A DNA stretch of 64,000 nucleotides from Candidatus Vicinibacter affinis (GTDB lineage: Bacteria > Bacteroidota > Bacteroidia > Chitinophagales > Saprospiraceae): positions 1,774,501 through 1,838,500 of the forward strand of contig JADJNH010000005.1 in the NCBI GenBank assembly GCA_016714365.1, read 5' to 3'. The translations under genes were made by a program, and so were the position numbers. Under the pieces are notes generated by a model. That model had not been told where the DNA came from. It did not search any database and saw nothing but the letters and a program-made list of their open reading frames with translations. This document shows positions 27,362 through 37,828 of this stretch, in pieces (positions within the stretch are counted from its first letter, which is position 1; the number at the start of each line of letters is the position of its first letter).

Positions 27362-27518
27362 GCTTGGATTTTATTCTGAGTGATTTTTTTTGATTTGCCA
27401 TCTGATGGATTTCTACAGAAAGCAACAAATTAAAGGGTGTAAAAGATTTGAAAATATTAAACAAATCAATGAGCGCTCAAATGATTTCAAAGTTAATTTA
27501 GATGCGGTGATCATGCAG

Positions 27519-27932
27519 TTAACATTTTTCAACATTAAGCAACCATTCATTGATTATTTTTCGCAGACCTTCTTTTTTCAATATTACATCCGTCTTGTCT
27601 TTGAAACCAATCATCCTTCTTCCATCTGAATAATTTCCTTCCAACAAACCGGTAGAATCATGGATGGAAGCGCCGGTTGGAAAAATCAAAAGTATGCCTT
27701 TTCTCAGATTGATGACCGCGATGTCGCGTTTATATTCCTTAGGATTAAAATCTTTCATTGTACCTTTATAAAAGAAACTTGGAGAGTTCCATTTGATTTG
27801 TTCGCCGATTTCCTGATCGGTACTTAAAAAAATTTGTCTGATTTCAGAAACAGCTTCAGCAACTGAAGAATCCAGATTTTGAATGAGTGCACTTACACCT
27901 TCATGATCTTCTTTGATATTTGTTTTAGTCAC
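27519..27932 (-). CDS. DUF1801 family protein
   Basis: A 137-residue soluble protein with the DUF1801 pattern: an N-terminal helix rich in acidic and small residues (SSVAEAVSEIRQIFLSTDQEIGEQIKWNSPSFFYKG), then strands IAVINLRKGILLIFPTGASI and RRMIGFKDKTDVILKKEGLRKIINEWL. The family is widespread, often near stress and regulatory genes, and has no proven biochemical role. No signal peptide. Start ATG at 27930-27932. It is near, but not tightly coupled to, the GyrI-like gene. Confidence 0.82.
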   Translation of the reverse strand: MTKTNIKEDHEGVSALIQNLDSSVAEAVSEIRQIFLSTDQEIGEQIKWNSPSFFYKGTMKDFNPKEYKRDIAVINLRKGILLIFPTGASIHDSTGLLEGNYSDGRRMIGFKDKTDVILKKEGLRKIINEWLLNVEKC

Positions 27933-28067
27933 TTTTATTTGGATGATCTGGTAGAATAAATGGTGGTTGTTCCGGATGTAAAAATAGTTAATTAGCTGCT
28001 ATAATTTTAATTAAAACGACAGATATCATTATACAAGTAAAATTATAGGGTGTTAAATTTTAAGCAA

Positions 28068-28544
28068 TCATTTATTTTTTATGGGGATCCAGATTTCTTC
28101 TTCTGAATCCGGGTCGTTGTTCTTGTAACGTTCTCCCAAAATTTCAAAATATGGACGATCGTCAAGTCCGTATTCAGAATTTGGCAACCAGGTATTAAAT
28201 ATATATTCAAAAATGGCGGTGTCTGTACTTAGACCTTTGTAATGAAATACGGCATACATTCCGCCAGGTATGGTGAGTGATTCGAGGTTTATCGGGATGG
28301 AATTCAAATCACTGACCTCTACTGCAGCCCATTTCTCAAATTGATTATTCGGATTGAAATGCTGAAAATACTGCGATCCATAAATTTGAATGGAATATAA
28401 ATTTGAATCAAGGACATTTTTTATTTCCTTGCGCAAGGGCATAAATGTTTTCCACAACAGGTGGGTTTCGTTTTCTTTTAATGACATAATGCGTCGTATT
28501 CCTATGAATGATTTATTGGTCATTAATTCTATGCGAGGTATCAT
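28068..28544 (-). CDS. GyrI-like effector-binding domain protein
   Basis: A 158-residue stand-alone effector-binding domain (GyrI/BmrR/Rob C-terminal type). The hallmark segments are visible: PRIELMTNKSFIGIRR at the N terminus, a central KWAAVEVSD, then IPGGMYAVFHYKGLSTDTAIFEYIFNTWLPNSEYGLDDRPYFEI. Such proteins bind small hydrophobic or cationic molecules; some act as hydrolases or DNA gyrase inhibitors. No DNA-binding domain is attached. The ligand is unknown. Confidence 0.85.
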   Translation of the reverse strand: MIPRIELMTNKSFIGIRRIMSLKENETHLLWKTFMPLRKEIKNVLDSNLYSIQIYGSQYFQHFNPNNQFEKWAAVEVSDLNSIPINLESLTIPGGMYAVFHYKGLSTDTAIFEYIFNTWLPNSEYGLDDRPYFEILGERYKNNDPDSEEEIWIPIKNK

Positions 28545-28855
28545 TGCTAAGATTTTTTAATTATTGGTGCTTGGTGATCAATGCGATTTAAATTTAATTC
28601 AATATTAAAAAAATAATTAAATTGGAAGCATAATTTATTTTTTTCCATTCAACACATTTCAAACATTTTTCTCTTGTAAATTAAATTTATTTACACAATG
28701 ATAGGAGAAAGATTACATAATTCACACATTAATCAAGAATTGACTCTAATTTATTTTAAATGGCAGAAAAGTATAAACTTATATCATACCTTGAATGTTT
28801 CAAAGTATATATTTCACAAAATGAAATCATGTGATTTCAAACAAAATTTAAGATT
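28545..28855. other. AT-rich intergenic region
   Basis: Separates two divergent genes. Very AT-rich, with no convincing reading frame; promoters for both flanking genes must lie here but no certain box was found. Confidence 0.45.
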
Positions 28856-29437
28856 ATGAAAAATTATTTAATCCTTGCATTCATTACAGTTGTTACAATT
28901 GGGACGATGAACGCCCAACATGTAAATTTTGGATTTAAGGTTGGTTTAAATCTTGCTGATGTAGCGAGCGATGACAATTCTGAGACGTCTCTGAAACCTG
29001 GTCTGAATGTGGGTGTCATCGGTCATATTCACCTGAAGAACAATTTTGCCTTGCAGCCAGAGATAAGTTATTCTGATCAGGGTGCTATTTTTAAATCCTC
29101 CGGTGTCGAAAGCAAATTAAATCTTGGATATATAAATGTACCGGTTTTATTGCAATACATGTTTGACAACGGCTTTAGAATTCAGGCAGGGCCGCAAGTA
29201 GGTATCCTTGTAAATGCAAAAGTAAAAAGTAATGATGTCAGTATAGATGTTAAAGATGACCTAGCTGTCATTGATTTTGCAATAAGCGCAGGTGTAAGTT
29301 ATGTACATCCTCCTACCGGATTTGGTGTGGATGCAAGATACAATGTCGGATTGACAAATATAAATGATGAAGGAAATGTAAACTCGACCAATCGAGTGAT
29401 TCAAGTAGGCGTTTTCTATCTTTTAGGACATAAATAA
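28856..29437 (+). CDS. PorT-family outer-membrane beta-barrel protein
   Basis: A 193-residue outer-membrane protein with an N-terminal signal peptide (about 1-20, ending MNAQ) and a small eight-stranded barrel of the PF13568 (outer membrane beta-barrel, PorT-like) type. Alternating strands end with glycine-rich turns: VNFGFKVGLNLADV, LKPGLNVGVIGHIHLKNNFALQPEISYSDQGA, IQAGPQVGILV, and a final aromatic strand VIQVGVFYLLGHK. Such barrels are abundant in Bacteroidota and mostly of unknown function. A strong terminator follows. Confidence 0.87.
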   Translation: MKNYLILAFITVVTIGTMNAQHVNFGFKVGLNLADVASDDNSETSLKPGLNVGVIGHIHLKNNFALQPEISYSDQGAIFKSSGVESKLNLGYINVPVLLQYMFDNGFRIQAGPQVGILVNAKVKSNDVSIDVKDDLAVIDFAISAGVSYVHPPTGFGVDARYNVGLTNINDEGNVNSTNRVIQVGVFYLLGHK

Positions 29438-29467
29438 AATTTTACGGTAATACTTCCTAGTATAATG

Positions 29468-29495
29468 AAGGGGTGAATATATTTATTCACCCCTT
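29468..29495 (+). terminator. Rho-independent terminator of the beta-barrel gene
   Basis: A perfect 12-bp stem (AAGGGGTGAATA against 29484-29495) with a 4-nt loop is followed by a T-rich run. Confidence 0.9.
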
Positions 29496-29627
29496 TTATT
29501 TTGGTATAAGTTTGTTACCAATTCAAAATAGCGTTTGATCAATTATTAACTATAAGTCATTTATGTTTTAGGACGTTAGAAGGTTTGCTTTGCCTTCGAT
29601 AGGAGTCTGGTACCTATTGCTAAATGG

Positions 29628-32048
29628 TCATTTAAATTCTACCACGGTTATTGAATCACCTCCTGATTCTTCCGCAGGATGTCCTATGGATTTTACGTAG
29701 CGTTGTCCTCTAAGTGTTTTGCTAACTGTCTGACGAAGTATCCCACTGCCTTTTCCATGTACGATGTGCACCAGATTTACATTGGCCAGTAAGGCTTTGT
29801 CAATGTAAACTTCCAGCATTGATTGCGCCTCCTGTAGATGCATTCCCCTCAAATCAAGCACCGGATTGAAAACTGCAGTGTTCCGCTCCAAATCTGATTT
29901 TACAGATTTATGCAGACGGACTTCCACATTAGATTTTAATTTGATCAGTTCCTTCCTTTTAAGTTTAAAAGTCATGTGTTCCGTTACGACAGTAATCTGG
30001 TCTTTTTCGATTTTTTCAACTTGCCCGATCATTCCATTGATAACAAGTTTTACCGCATCCCCTGGTTTTAGGGGAGCATTTACATCATGGCCGGAAAGTT
30101 TTTGATATTCCGTGTTGATGTTCAGCAATTCCTCGTGTTCTTTTTGCAATCTGATTTTTTCTTGATCGGCTTTTGTTTTGGCCAATTCAAGATCTTTTTC
30201 TTTTCTAAGTTCTTTTACATAATTTTCGAGTTCCCGGTGTTTGGAACTTTTAGATTGAATCTCAGTTTGTTTTTGTTCCAGTTTTAATTTGAGTTTTTTA
30301 TATTCAAATTGCTTTTGTAGATCCTGATAATTTCGGATCAGTTTGTCGAGTTCGTTTTTTTTCTTTTTGTATTCTTCAATTTCCCTAAGCAATTTACTGT
30401 TTTCCTTATCCAGATTGGCCAAAAGACTTTCAAAACTTACTGCCTGCTTTCCTACTTTTTTCTTGGCATAATCGATCAGATGCAATGGCAGCTGGATTTT
30501 TTCTGCAATTTCCAACGCATAAGAAGAGCCGGGTCTGCCGGTTTGTAATTGGTAAGTTGGACTTAGATTTTTTTCATCAAACAGCATGGCCCCGTTGATC
30601 AGACCTTCGTTTTGATGAGCAAATGCTTTCAGATTTGCATAATGGGTATTGAATATTCCATAAACTTTTCGCCTGTTCAAAGCTTGTAAAAGTGCTTCTG
30701 CGATGGCCCCGCCGATCTGAGGCTCTGTTCCGCTTCCAAACTCATCCAACAAGATCAAAGTTTCGCCATCAGCAGCTGCTTCAAAATCTCGCATGTAGGA
30801 TAATCTGGCGGAATAAGTACTCAGCGCGTCATCAAGACTTTGGTGATCACCAATGTCCGCAAATATTTTCTTAAAAATTTTGAATTCAGAATGTTTGTCC
30901 ACCGGTACCAGAAAACCGGCTTGCGTCATGCATTGCAGCAATCCTACAGTCTTGAGAATGATGGATTTACCACCGGCATTTGGACCTGAAATGAGCAGGA
31001 TGCGGTTTTTAGCATGAAGGCTAAGACTTGCAGGCACCAGTTTTTTTTGTGATTCTTTCAACTTTAAAAACAGAAGTGGATGTCTTGCATTTTTCAAATT
31101 CATCTGATCTGAGTCAGACAGGGAAGGTCGCACTGCATCAAGGGCTATGGCAAGTCGTGTTTTTGCCAACAGGATATCCCACTCTACCAATAGCAGATAG
31201 CTTTGTTCAAGGTCCTCCACAAAGGGGCGCATGAGGTTGCACAAATCAGCAAGAATGCGAAAAATCTCTTTTCTTTCTTCAGACTCCAATTCGAATATAT
31301 CATTATTCAATTCCACGAGTTCCTGAGGTTCAAGAAAGACTGTTTTGCCAGAGTCAGATTCATCGTGAATGATACCCTTTATTTTACGTCGGTGCTCCAC
31401 CAAAACCCTCAACACCAGCCTACCGTTCCGGATGCTTTCTTCACCTTCTGCCAGGAATCCGGAGTTGCGAAACTGTGCTACTTGTTTTTTGAAAGATCTG
31501 TAAATTTCATTTTGTTTATTGCGTAATTGATCCCGGATAATTTTCAATGATGGAGACGCATCATCCTTTACCTTACCGTCAGCCGCAAAAATTTTATCAA
31601 TCCGATCGGTGATAAATTTCAAATCCGGTATCATATTCAGGTCGCCGCGCAACAACTCAAGGTGTTGCCATGCCAGATGCCCAAGTGAAGTGCTGATGAG
31701 TCTTAAATTCTGCAGGATGACTTTAATCTTTACAATATCCTCAATGCCCAAGGTGTAATTCTGAATTCGAAGGCTTTTAAGCTCTTTGAGAATGGTATAA
31801 TATTCAATTAGATTCAGTGGTTCGCGGGCACAAAACTCTTTCATTTCATGACCTCGCTGAAGCGCTTCTTTGATCCACTTTTTGTCTGTATAAATTTCGC
31901 TATCCAGAATAGCCTGTTTAGCATCCGCTGAAAGAGCAAACTCTGCACATTTGCTTAAAATTTTATCAAAGTCCAGGTCTTTTAGGATTGCAGTTGGCTT
32001 GAGCAGCGCCAAATTATCAGTTGATGCTTTTATCGTCTTTTGGTTCAC
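29628..32048 (-). CDS. mutS2: Endonuclease MutS2
   Basis: An 806-residue MutS homologue without a mismatch-recognition domain. It has core/lever helices, the ATPase with Walker A ISGPNAGGKS, FADIGDHQSLDDALSTYSARL and LILLDEFGSGTEP, a long coiled coil (about 525-640), and a C-terminal Smr nuclease domain (VLDLRGMHLQEAQSMLEVYIDKA ... VHIVHGKGSGILR). MutS2 proteins suppress recombination and rescue collided ribosomes. The reported start is GTG at 32046-32048, overlapping tamB by 32 bases; a TTG at 32010-32012 is an equally reasonable start and would leave no overlap of stop and start. Confidence 0.94.
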   Translation of the reverse strand: MNQKTIKASTDNLALLKPTAILKDLDFDKILSKCAEFALSADAKQAILDSEIYTDKKWIKEALQRGHEMKEFCAREPLNLIEYYTILKELKSLRIQNYTLGIEDIVKIKVILQNLRLISTSLGHLAWQHLELLRGDLNMIPDLKFITDRIDKIFAADGKVKDDASPSLKIIRDQLRNKQNEIYRSFKKQVAQFRNSGFLAEGEESIRNGRLVLRVLVEHRRKIKGIIHDESDSGKTVFLEPQELVELNNDIFELESEERKEIFRILADLCNLMRPFVEDLEQSYLLLVEWDILLAKTRLAIALDAVRPSLSDSDQMNLKNARHPLLFLKLKESQKKLVPASLSLHAKNRILLISGPNAGGKSIILKTVGLLQCMTQAGFLVPVDKHSEFKIFKKIFADIGDHQSLDDALSTYSARLSYMRDFEAAADGETLILLDEFGSGTEPQIGGAIAEALLQALNRRKVYGIFNTHYANLKAFAHQNEGLINGAMLFDEKNLSPTYQLQTGRPGSSYALEIAEKIQLPLHLIDYAKKKVGKQAVSFESLLANLDKENSKLLREIEEYKKKKNELDKLIRNYQDLQKQFEYKKLKLKLEQKQTEIQSKSSKHRELENYVKELRKEKDLELAKTKADQEKIRLQKEHEELLNINTEYQKLSGHDVNAPLKPGDAVKLVINGMIGQVEKIEKDQITVVTEHMTFKLKRKELIKLKSNVEVRLHKSVKSDLERNTAVFNPVLDLRGMHLQEAQSMLEVYIDKALLANVNLVHIVHGKGSGILRQTVSKTLRGQRYVKSIGHPAEESGGDSITVVEFK

Positions 32049-35000
32049 CTTTTTTCTGTTCTTTTATCCCTTTCTTAAAGTCAAATAAAGTGTCAAATTC
32101 TTTTCTGTATGTTACCCCAGCTCCTACACGATGCCTGACTCCTTCAATGGAATCTACTCCTTTGTAGTAAATTCTCATCTTCAGACCGGGGACCGGTGTA
32201 TTCCATTCAATGACACTCTCCGGATTAAAATAAGTATTTCCGTAAATTGTTGAGTTAGAAACATAATTTCCTCCAAGGGTTACTGCCCATTGGTCATTCC
32301 AAAGGCGGTGTTTCAAGCTAAAAACTACAGCGCCTTCATTTAATCTGGTTTGGCCCAATTGGTTTTTGTCTACATCGTAATTGATGTTAAAATCCACTCC
32401 CGAAATGAAATCTACATCTTCGAATGCTTCAGATAAAAGATTGGTTACAAAAATGGAAAGCTGACTGGACAGAAATTCGCTCATGGTGTTAATGGTAGTA
32501 TTGCCTATTCCGGCTACCAATCCAAGGTTTGAGTTAGTCCCAATGAAAGTTCTGAAGGCAATCAGTGCAGCCACCTGTTGATTTAATTGATCCGGATTTT
32601 GTTCAAGGAACCTTATTTTATTATCACTGATGGTTTTAAGTGATCCGGTGAGTTCAGGGAAGGAGAGTGTGAAGTTGATGTCGGGTTTAAGAAGCGAACC
32701 TGTCAAAATCATGGTCAGATCTACCGGGGTGCGCGCCTTTGCAGCTTGTTTAAGCTCCTCATTGTTCACAATAAATTCCTGGAGCAAATTACTTGGGCTC
32801 GCAGTAAGTCCTTCATAGGAAGCCTCAATTTTAATTGTGGCGCCAAATGGATCTCCGGTCCAGACGATGGTTCCTCCTTTCTTGATTTTGAATGGCTTGT
32901 TGACAAAATTGAATAGAGTGAAGAGGTATTCTCCGCGGTCCACTTCATAACTACCTTTAATACTAAAAGTGTTGTCTCTAAGGGAAGCAATCTGTAAGTT
33001 TCCCCTGCCTGTTCCTGTGAGGATGTCCCCGGTTTGTTCATCAAAAATAATGGACACTTCAGCTTCTTCATTAATCTCGAGATTCATCCGCACATTCATT
33101 CCTTTAATGGTTGTTTGGGCTGGTTTTGCAATAACTACAGAAGTATCTTTCGATCTGAATCGGACAAACTTGGTATCGGTGGCTTCACGATCAGACCGCA
33201 CAGGAATAACAAGTTTAGTGCCTTTAACTGATCTTCCTGAAATATCCATTTCCATGCTCGAGGTAGGTCCCTTGAATGTTGCAATAAAATCAAAAAGCCC
33301 ATATCCATAATAATATAGATTATTGCCTTTTTTAGTATCAAGGACTAAAGCCTTGTCAGAATTAACTGTAACATCCATAAAATACCGGGCAAAATTCTCA
33401 TGCCTTATGTTGCCATCAACTTTTATCGGATTGCCTAATTCATCTTTGATATTGACTTCATTAAATACAATTTTGTTTTTATCAAAGCGGATAGTTTGTT
33501 TGTCAAAGAAATATCTTGTGTTTAAGTACTTTATCAGAGTGGTGCCATTCAACGCCAGTAGACTTCCTGAACCATAAATATTTTTATTGATCATTTCCAG
33601 GGTAAACTTTCCATCCAATGTACCTTTTGTATCACCGATGCTGGTCATGAAATTTTCTAGAAATGAAATGGGAAACGCAGTGGCGTTAAAATCAAGGAGG
33701 AAATCATATTTTGGCAAATTATAACCGGATTTCAAAGGTAAATTAAAAGTTCCTTTGCCGTCTATACTGGTTTCCTTGTATTGGTTTGAAACCACTACGT
33801 TCATAGGCCTCATAGGATCTGGAAGATCGAAATCCACCACCAACCTTCCATAGGAATTACTGTTCATCCGGAAGTTTCCGACAGAAATTTTCCCATTTAA
33901 ATTGTTGACATTGTATACATCGTCTACAGTTGCATAAGCATCAAAAATTCCGCTCATGTAGACAGATTTGTTGATCAAGAAATCATTGATAAAGGAAAGG
34001 TTGAATCCTTGAATCATGACTTTAAGCCCTCTGTTGGATATGTCTTCTAAACGAAGGCTGCGGCCTGAGTCGCTAAAAACCATGTTCCGCAGACTGAAAT
34101 TCTTTTTATTGAATTCCAGTTCAGCTTGTGGATGAATTTGCCATTGCTCTCCCTGAAACAACAGGTCTGGATGATCAAAACTGAATTTTTTCTGACCTCG
34201 TCCACTGACCAGGTTTATTCCAATGTCGTAATATGGTTTTGTTCCCGAACTGTCTTTTCCGGAAAAGAAGAATTTCAACTTGTTGTCTTTGAAATAAGTA
34301 TTGAATTTTACAGCCCTGAGATTAAATCTTTTATTCCATGAAATATCAGGAAAATTGATGTCAGATTCAAATTCATTTCGGGTGCATTTTAAATATCCGG
34401 AAGATGAATTCATGGAAAAGTCTCCGGACACAATAGATTGGATAGTGTAGTCAAAATTCAAAAACTGTTGAGCGGAGTTGTATTTGATATCCCCCTGGAA
34501 TTCTTCAATTCGGGTGTTAATGTCAAAGAAATTAAAAATTCTGTTCAGGGATTTAGCCTCTAATTTTGCTTCAAAAAATGATGCGGACTCATTGAAATTG
34601 TGAGCAATCTCAAATTCATTGAAAAGATCCGGATACTGCTGATAGAAGAAGGTTATCAACTGGTCGTAGATACTGTTAAGTCTATAATCTCCTACCATTT
34701 CTGCATTGAGGAAATCAGATTGCAGGGTAGTGTTCATAAGTCCTGCATTTCTTTTTTGTGTAAAATAAATTTCACCCAAACCCAATACCCTGTTTTTTTC
34801 GTAGTTGTAAATCAGTGTTTTTTCGACACGAACGTCACCATCCAATTTTTTAAGATCCGTGTTTCTGAAGTTGGAAATAAGGTCAGCCGAAACAATCAGA
34901 CTGCTTTTGGATAAGTTCAGTTCTTTCAGATCGGCTTTAGCGATGGTGGCTTTGAAAACAAAATTTGGACTGGTGTTAATATCTGAAATGCGCCCTTCAA

Positions 35001-36834
35001 AATTCAGATCCAGATTTTTATCTTTTACTTTTACAGAACCATCCAAATAATCCTTACTGAGTTTTCCATTGAAGTTAATGTTGGAATAATTATAATTTTT
35101 AAAACTCAGAGAAGATACATTGGCTTCAAGATCTGCATTTATTTTGTTGGCACTTAATCCTTCTCCATTTCGGATGTATGCCTTGAGATTTGTTTTACCG
35201 AGATCCTTTACTTTAAGCAGTTCACCAATGTCAAATTCAATGAGATCAAGGGAGCCGGCAAAAGTGGCGTGATCTTTTCCGGGTCTCAGATTCAGACGGA
35301 CGTCGCTTCGGACCTGTCCCAATCCTGTATTAAGTTTGCCTGCAGCCACAAAGTCCTCAAAGTATCCGTCAAACCCACCCACAAAAGAAAATTCTCCCAA
35401 CTTATCATAGACTGCATTGGGTTTAATTTGCGGAAGAAGTTTTCTCAGGAAGTTCATGGAGGTCGATAACTTCCTGGATTTAATGTTTAACAACTCACTT
35501 CCTTTTTTGGTAAGATTTCTGGTGCTGATGTCTCCCTCAAAAACAAAGTCATGAAGAATATGTGCTTTGAAATTGAATAGTTTGAGACTGTTCACTTTTC
35601 CAGCTATGTCTCCTGAAAATCCAAGATTGACATCCTTGTTTCGTGTAAAAAACGCATTATTCGCCAGGGAGGGTGAGAAATATTTTACCTCATCGAGGTT
35701 AACAGTATTGGATTTGGCCACCAATTGAAGAAATACCCTGTTGTTAAAATTTTTGAAATCTTTGTAACTGCCGTAAGTTAAATACAGACTGTCTCCCACG
35801 AAAGAACGATCTGTTTCAAGGGTAAAATTTTCTAGGGTGGTTTTATTGTTGCTTACATCTATTTTTCCGGCCTTAAATGATTGAATTCTCATTTTATTAT
35901 TGAGTCTTGCCTTCAGTTCATGCAAGACTCCATTTGATTCAAAATCACTGTAAAAAAAATTGCTAAGGCTCCCTTCAATTTCATCTACACTGAAATGTTT
36001 AAAATCGACATGATCTTTACCTTGTTCTTCAAAAACAACATTTCCAGTGCGGTCAAAAGCAAAATAACCCTTTTCCAGATTTGCCTTCTTTATAAAAATA
36101 ACAAAAGGATTGTTGCAACTGTACACAGAATCTAAAATGGCTTTGCTCTCAGGAGGGATGACATTGGGGTCATGTGAAATTAAAACAGCGGGACCTTTCA
36201 GGTTAACAGAATTCAACAAAATGTAATTAGCAGGGAAATTCATTTGTTCCACTTTAACGCTACCATCTTGTACATAATAATATTCTCGCACTCCTGTCTC
36301 ACGTTTGTCTCTGAAGTGTCTGAAGTTTTTTAATTTGATGTCGGATAATTCAAGTTTGAATTTCTTTTTAGTAGAACTTTTGGATTTTGAAAATTGATTG
36401 ATGAAATGGGTCAGGCTGTTGTCATTTTCACCGACGTAACCAATGACCTTCAACAACCCGTCGTCGAGGTCTACTTCTTTAAGTGAAATTTCGTTTTTCA
36501 ACAGAGAGCCCAGACTCCTGCTTAATTGAAAATGCAGAAGTTTGCTGTAGATCAGGGTATCTCCATGATGGTCGTAAATCAACAGATCGGTAATTTTACC
36601 TCCCTTGAAAACATTCAGTTCAAAGGAACCATACTCAATACGATTCTCTACTTTGTTTTTTAGAAAATTGATGATGCTGTTTTTTGACCAGTCAGTAAAT
36701 GCCGAACTGGCTAATAAAAAGAAACCTATCAGGAAGAGTGTTAAAAACAATCCTGCAGTACTCAGCAACACCAGGAGGAACTTCCAGAATCTTCTGAAAG
36801 CCCTGCGAGACCAATGTTGTTTTTTTTTCTGCAT
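32017..36834 (-). CDS. TamB/AsmA-like intermembrane lipid-transfer protein
   Basis: A 1605-residue protein with one N-terminal membrane helix (about 17-45), an AsmA-like region, and a long series of beta-strands ending in a TamB domain (DUF490), with LNLEINEEAEVSIIFDEQTGDILTGTGRGNLQI, SIKGSYEVDRGEYLFTL and VDLTMILTGSLLKPDINFTLSFPEL. It should span the periplasm as a hydrophobic groove moving phospholipid to the outer membrane or helping barrel assembly. No TamA-type barrel gene lies adjacent. ATG start at 36832-36834; its stop codon lies inside the start region of mutS2, so the two genes form one transcript. Confidence 0.92.
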   Translation of the reverse strand: MQKKKQHWSRRAFRRFWKFLLVLLSTAGLFLTLFLIGFFLLASSAFTDWSKNSIINFLKNKVENRIEYGSFELNVFKGGKITDLLIYDHHGDTLIYSKLLHFQLSRSLGSLLKNEISLKEVDLDDGLLKVIGYVGENDNSLTHFINQFSKSKSSTKKKFKLELSDIKLKNFRHFRDKRETGVREYYYVQDGSVKVEQMNFPANYILLNSVNLKGPAVLISHDPNVIPPESKAILDSVYSCNNPFVIFIKKANLEKGYFAFDRTGNVVFEEQGKDHVDFKHFSVDEIEGSLSNFFYSDFESNGVLHELKARLNNKMRIQSFKAGKIDVSNNKTTLENFTLETDRSFVGDSLYLTYGSYKDFKNFNNRVFLQLVAKSNTVNLDEVKYFSPSLANNAFFTRNKDVNLGFSGDIAGKVNSLKLFNFKAHILHDFVFEGDISTRNLTKKGSELLNIKSRKLSTSMNFLRKLLPQIKPNAVYDKLGEFSFVGGFDGYFEDFVAAGKLNTGLGQVRSDVRLNLRPGKDHATFAGSLDLIEFDIGELLKVKDLGKTNLKAYIRNGEGLSANKINADLEANVSSLSFKNYNYSNINFNGKLSKDYLDGSVKVKDKNLDLNFEGRISDINTSPNFVFKATIAKADLKELNLSKSSLIVSADLISNFRNTDLKKLDGDVRVEKTLIYNYEKNRVLGLGEIYFTQKRNAGLMNTTLQSDFLNAEMVGDYRLNSIYDQLITFFYQQYPDLFNEFEIAHNFNESASFFEAKLEAKSLNRIFNFFDINTRIEEFQGDIKYNSAQQFLNFDYTIQSIVSGDFSMNSSSGYLKCTRNEFESDINFPDISWNKRFNLRAVKFNTYFKDNKLKFFFSGKDSSGTKPYYDIGINLVSGRGQKKFSFDHPDLLFQGEQWQIHPQAELEFNKKNFSLRNMVFSDSGRSLRLEDISNRGLKVMIQGFNLSFINDFLINKSVYMSGIFDAYATVDDVYNVNNLNGKISVGNFRMNSNSYGRLVVDFDLPDPMRPMNVVVSNQYKETSIDGKGTFNLPLKSGYNLPKYDFLLDFNATAFPISFLENFMTSIGDTKGTLDGKFTLEMINKNIYGSGSLLALNGTTLIKYLNTRYFFDKQTIRFDKNKIVFNEVNIKDELGNPIKVDGNIRHENFARYFMDVTVNSDKALVLDTKKGNNLYYYGYGLFDFIATFKGPTSSMEMDISGRSVKGTKLVIPVRSDREATDTKFVRFRSKDTSVVIAKPAQTTIKGMNVRMNLEINEEAEVSIIFDEQTGDILTGTGRGNLQIASLRDNTFSIKGSYEVDRGEYLFTLFNFVNKPFKIKKGGTIVWTGDPFGATIKIEASYEGLTASPSNLLQEFIVNNEELKQAAKARTPVDLTMILTGSLLKPDINFTLSFPELTGSLKTISDNKIRFLEQNPDQLNQQVAALIAFRTFIGTNSNLGLVAGIGNTTINTMSEFLSSQLSIFVTNLLSEAFEDVDFISGVDFNINYDVDKNQLGQTRLNEGAVVFSLKHRLWNDQWAVTLGGNYVSNSTIYGNTYFNPESVIEWNTPVPGLKMRIYYKGVDSIEGVRHRVGAGVTYRKEFDTLFDFKKGIKEQKKGEPKDDKSIN

Positions 36835-36895
36835 CTGATGGATAACTGATTACTGAGGAATTAGATTTTAATGTATTGAATGTATTAACAATTAT

Positions 36896-37747
36896 TTATG
36901 TTGACTGATTTTTATAAGCTTTAAAAATGGCAATCGTCTCCCTGGCTTCAGCGACGTCGTGAACCCGCAGGATGTCAGCTCCATTCATCAGTGCGATCAT
37001 GTGTGCTGCGGTAGATCCATTGAGTGCAAGACCTGGCTCAAGATGCAGGGTTTTAAAAATCATCGATTTTCTGGAAAGTCCTACTAATATTGGGGTTTCA
37101 ATAATTTGAAACAACGATAATTTTCGGAGCAATTCAAAATTCAGTTGGACGTTTTTACTAAAACCAAATCCGGGATCGATGATCAATTGATGAATTCCAT
37201 GTTGATGAAGAAAATGAATTCTTTCTGCAAAAAAACGGATGATATCGGCTGCCAAATCATTGTACATTAAATTTTGGGCATTGTTCATGTCTTCAGGCGT
37301 TCCCCTCATGTGCATGATGATATAGGGTACACCTGCGCTTTGGACCAAAGGAACCATTGCCTCATCCAGAAGCCCTGCAGAAATGTCGTTGATCATGGAT
37401 GCACCCAGTTCCAATGCTTTTGCTGCAACGGAAGCTCTGTAAGTGTCTACTGAAATCAAAACCTCCGGAGATATTTGTCTGGCGATTTTGACTGCTTTGG
37501 CAATGCGTTCGGTTTCCAGTTCGACAGGAATTGCTTTGCTTCCTGGTTTGGAAGAAGCCGCTCCGATGTCCAGTATGTCAACCCCTTCGCCAATCATCTC
37601 ACGGATGCGTATTTCTATTTGTTCCTCTTCGGTTACGGAGGAGGTGCTGTAAAAGGAGTCCGGGCTGAGATTAATTATGCTCATTACGGCAGGGTACTCC
37701 AACTTTACCAGTCGTCCGGAAATGTTAAAAATAGATGATGATGTCAA
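36896..37747 (-). CDS. folP: Dihydropteroate synthase
   Basis: Condenses p-aminobenzoate with dihydropterin pyrophosphate in folate synthesis. The pterin-binding barrel is complete: PAVMSIINLSPDSFYSTSSV, DILDIGAASSKPGS, VLISVDTYRASVA, MINDISAG, IIMHMRGTPEDM, LIIDPGFGFSKN, LVGLSRKSM and the final ADILRVHDVAEA. There is no ATG near the N terminus; the frame is open from a TTG at 37828, but a TAACTTTG promoter box (37816-37823) lies inside that extension, so the TTG at 37747, giving 283 residues, is preferred. Sequence of the sulfonamide-sensitive loop looks normal. Confidence 0.94.
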   Translation of the reverse strand: MTSSSIFNISGRLVKLEYPAVMSIINLSPDSFYSTSSVTEEEQIEIRIREMIGEGVDILDIGAASSKPGSKAIPVELETERIAKAVKIARQISPEVLISVDTYRASVAAKALELGASMINDISAGLLDEAMVPLVQSAGVPYIIMHMRGTPEDMNNAQNLMYNDLAADIIRFFAERIHFLHQHGIHQLIIDPGFGFSKNVQLNFELLRKLSLFQIIETPILVGLSRKSMIFKTLHLEPGLALNGSTAAHMIALMNGADILRVHDVAEARETIAIFKAYKNQST

Positions 37748-37815
37748 TGGATTATCCTTTAAGCCACGAAAAACAAGTCCCTCCAGGAAGGTGTGATTGC
37801 TTTTAGTAAACGCTG

Positions 37816-37823
37816 CAAAGTTA
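37816..37823 (-). promoter_or_regulatory. -7 promoter element of folP
   Basis: Minus-strand TAACTTTG fits TAnnTTTG, about 70 bp before the preferred TTG start. Confidence 0.5.
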
Positions 37824-37828
37824 CTCAA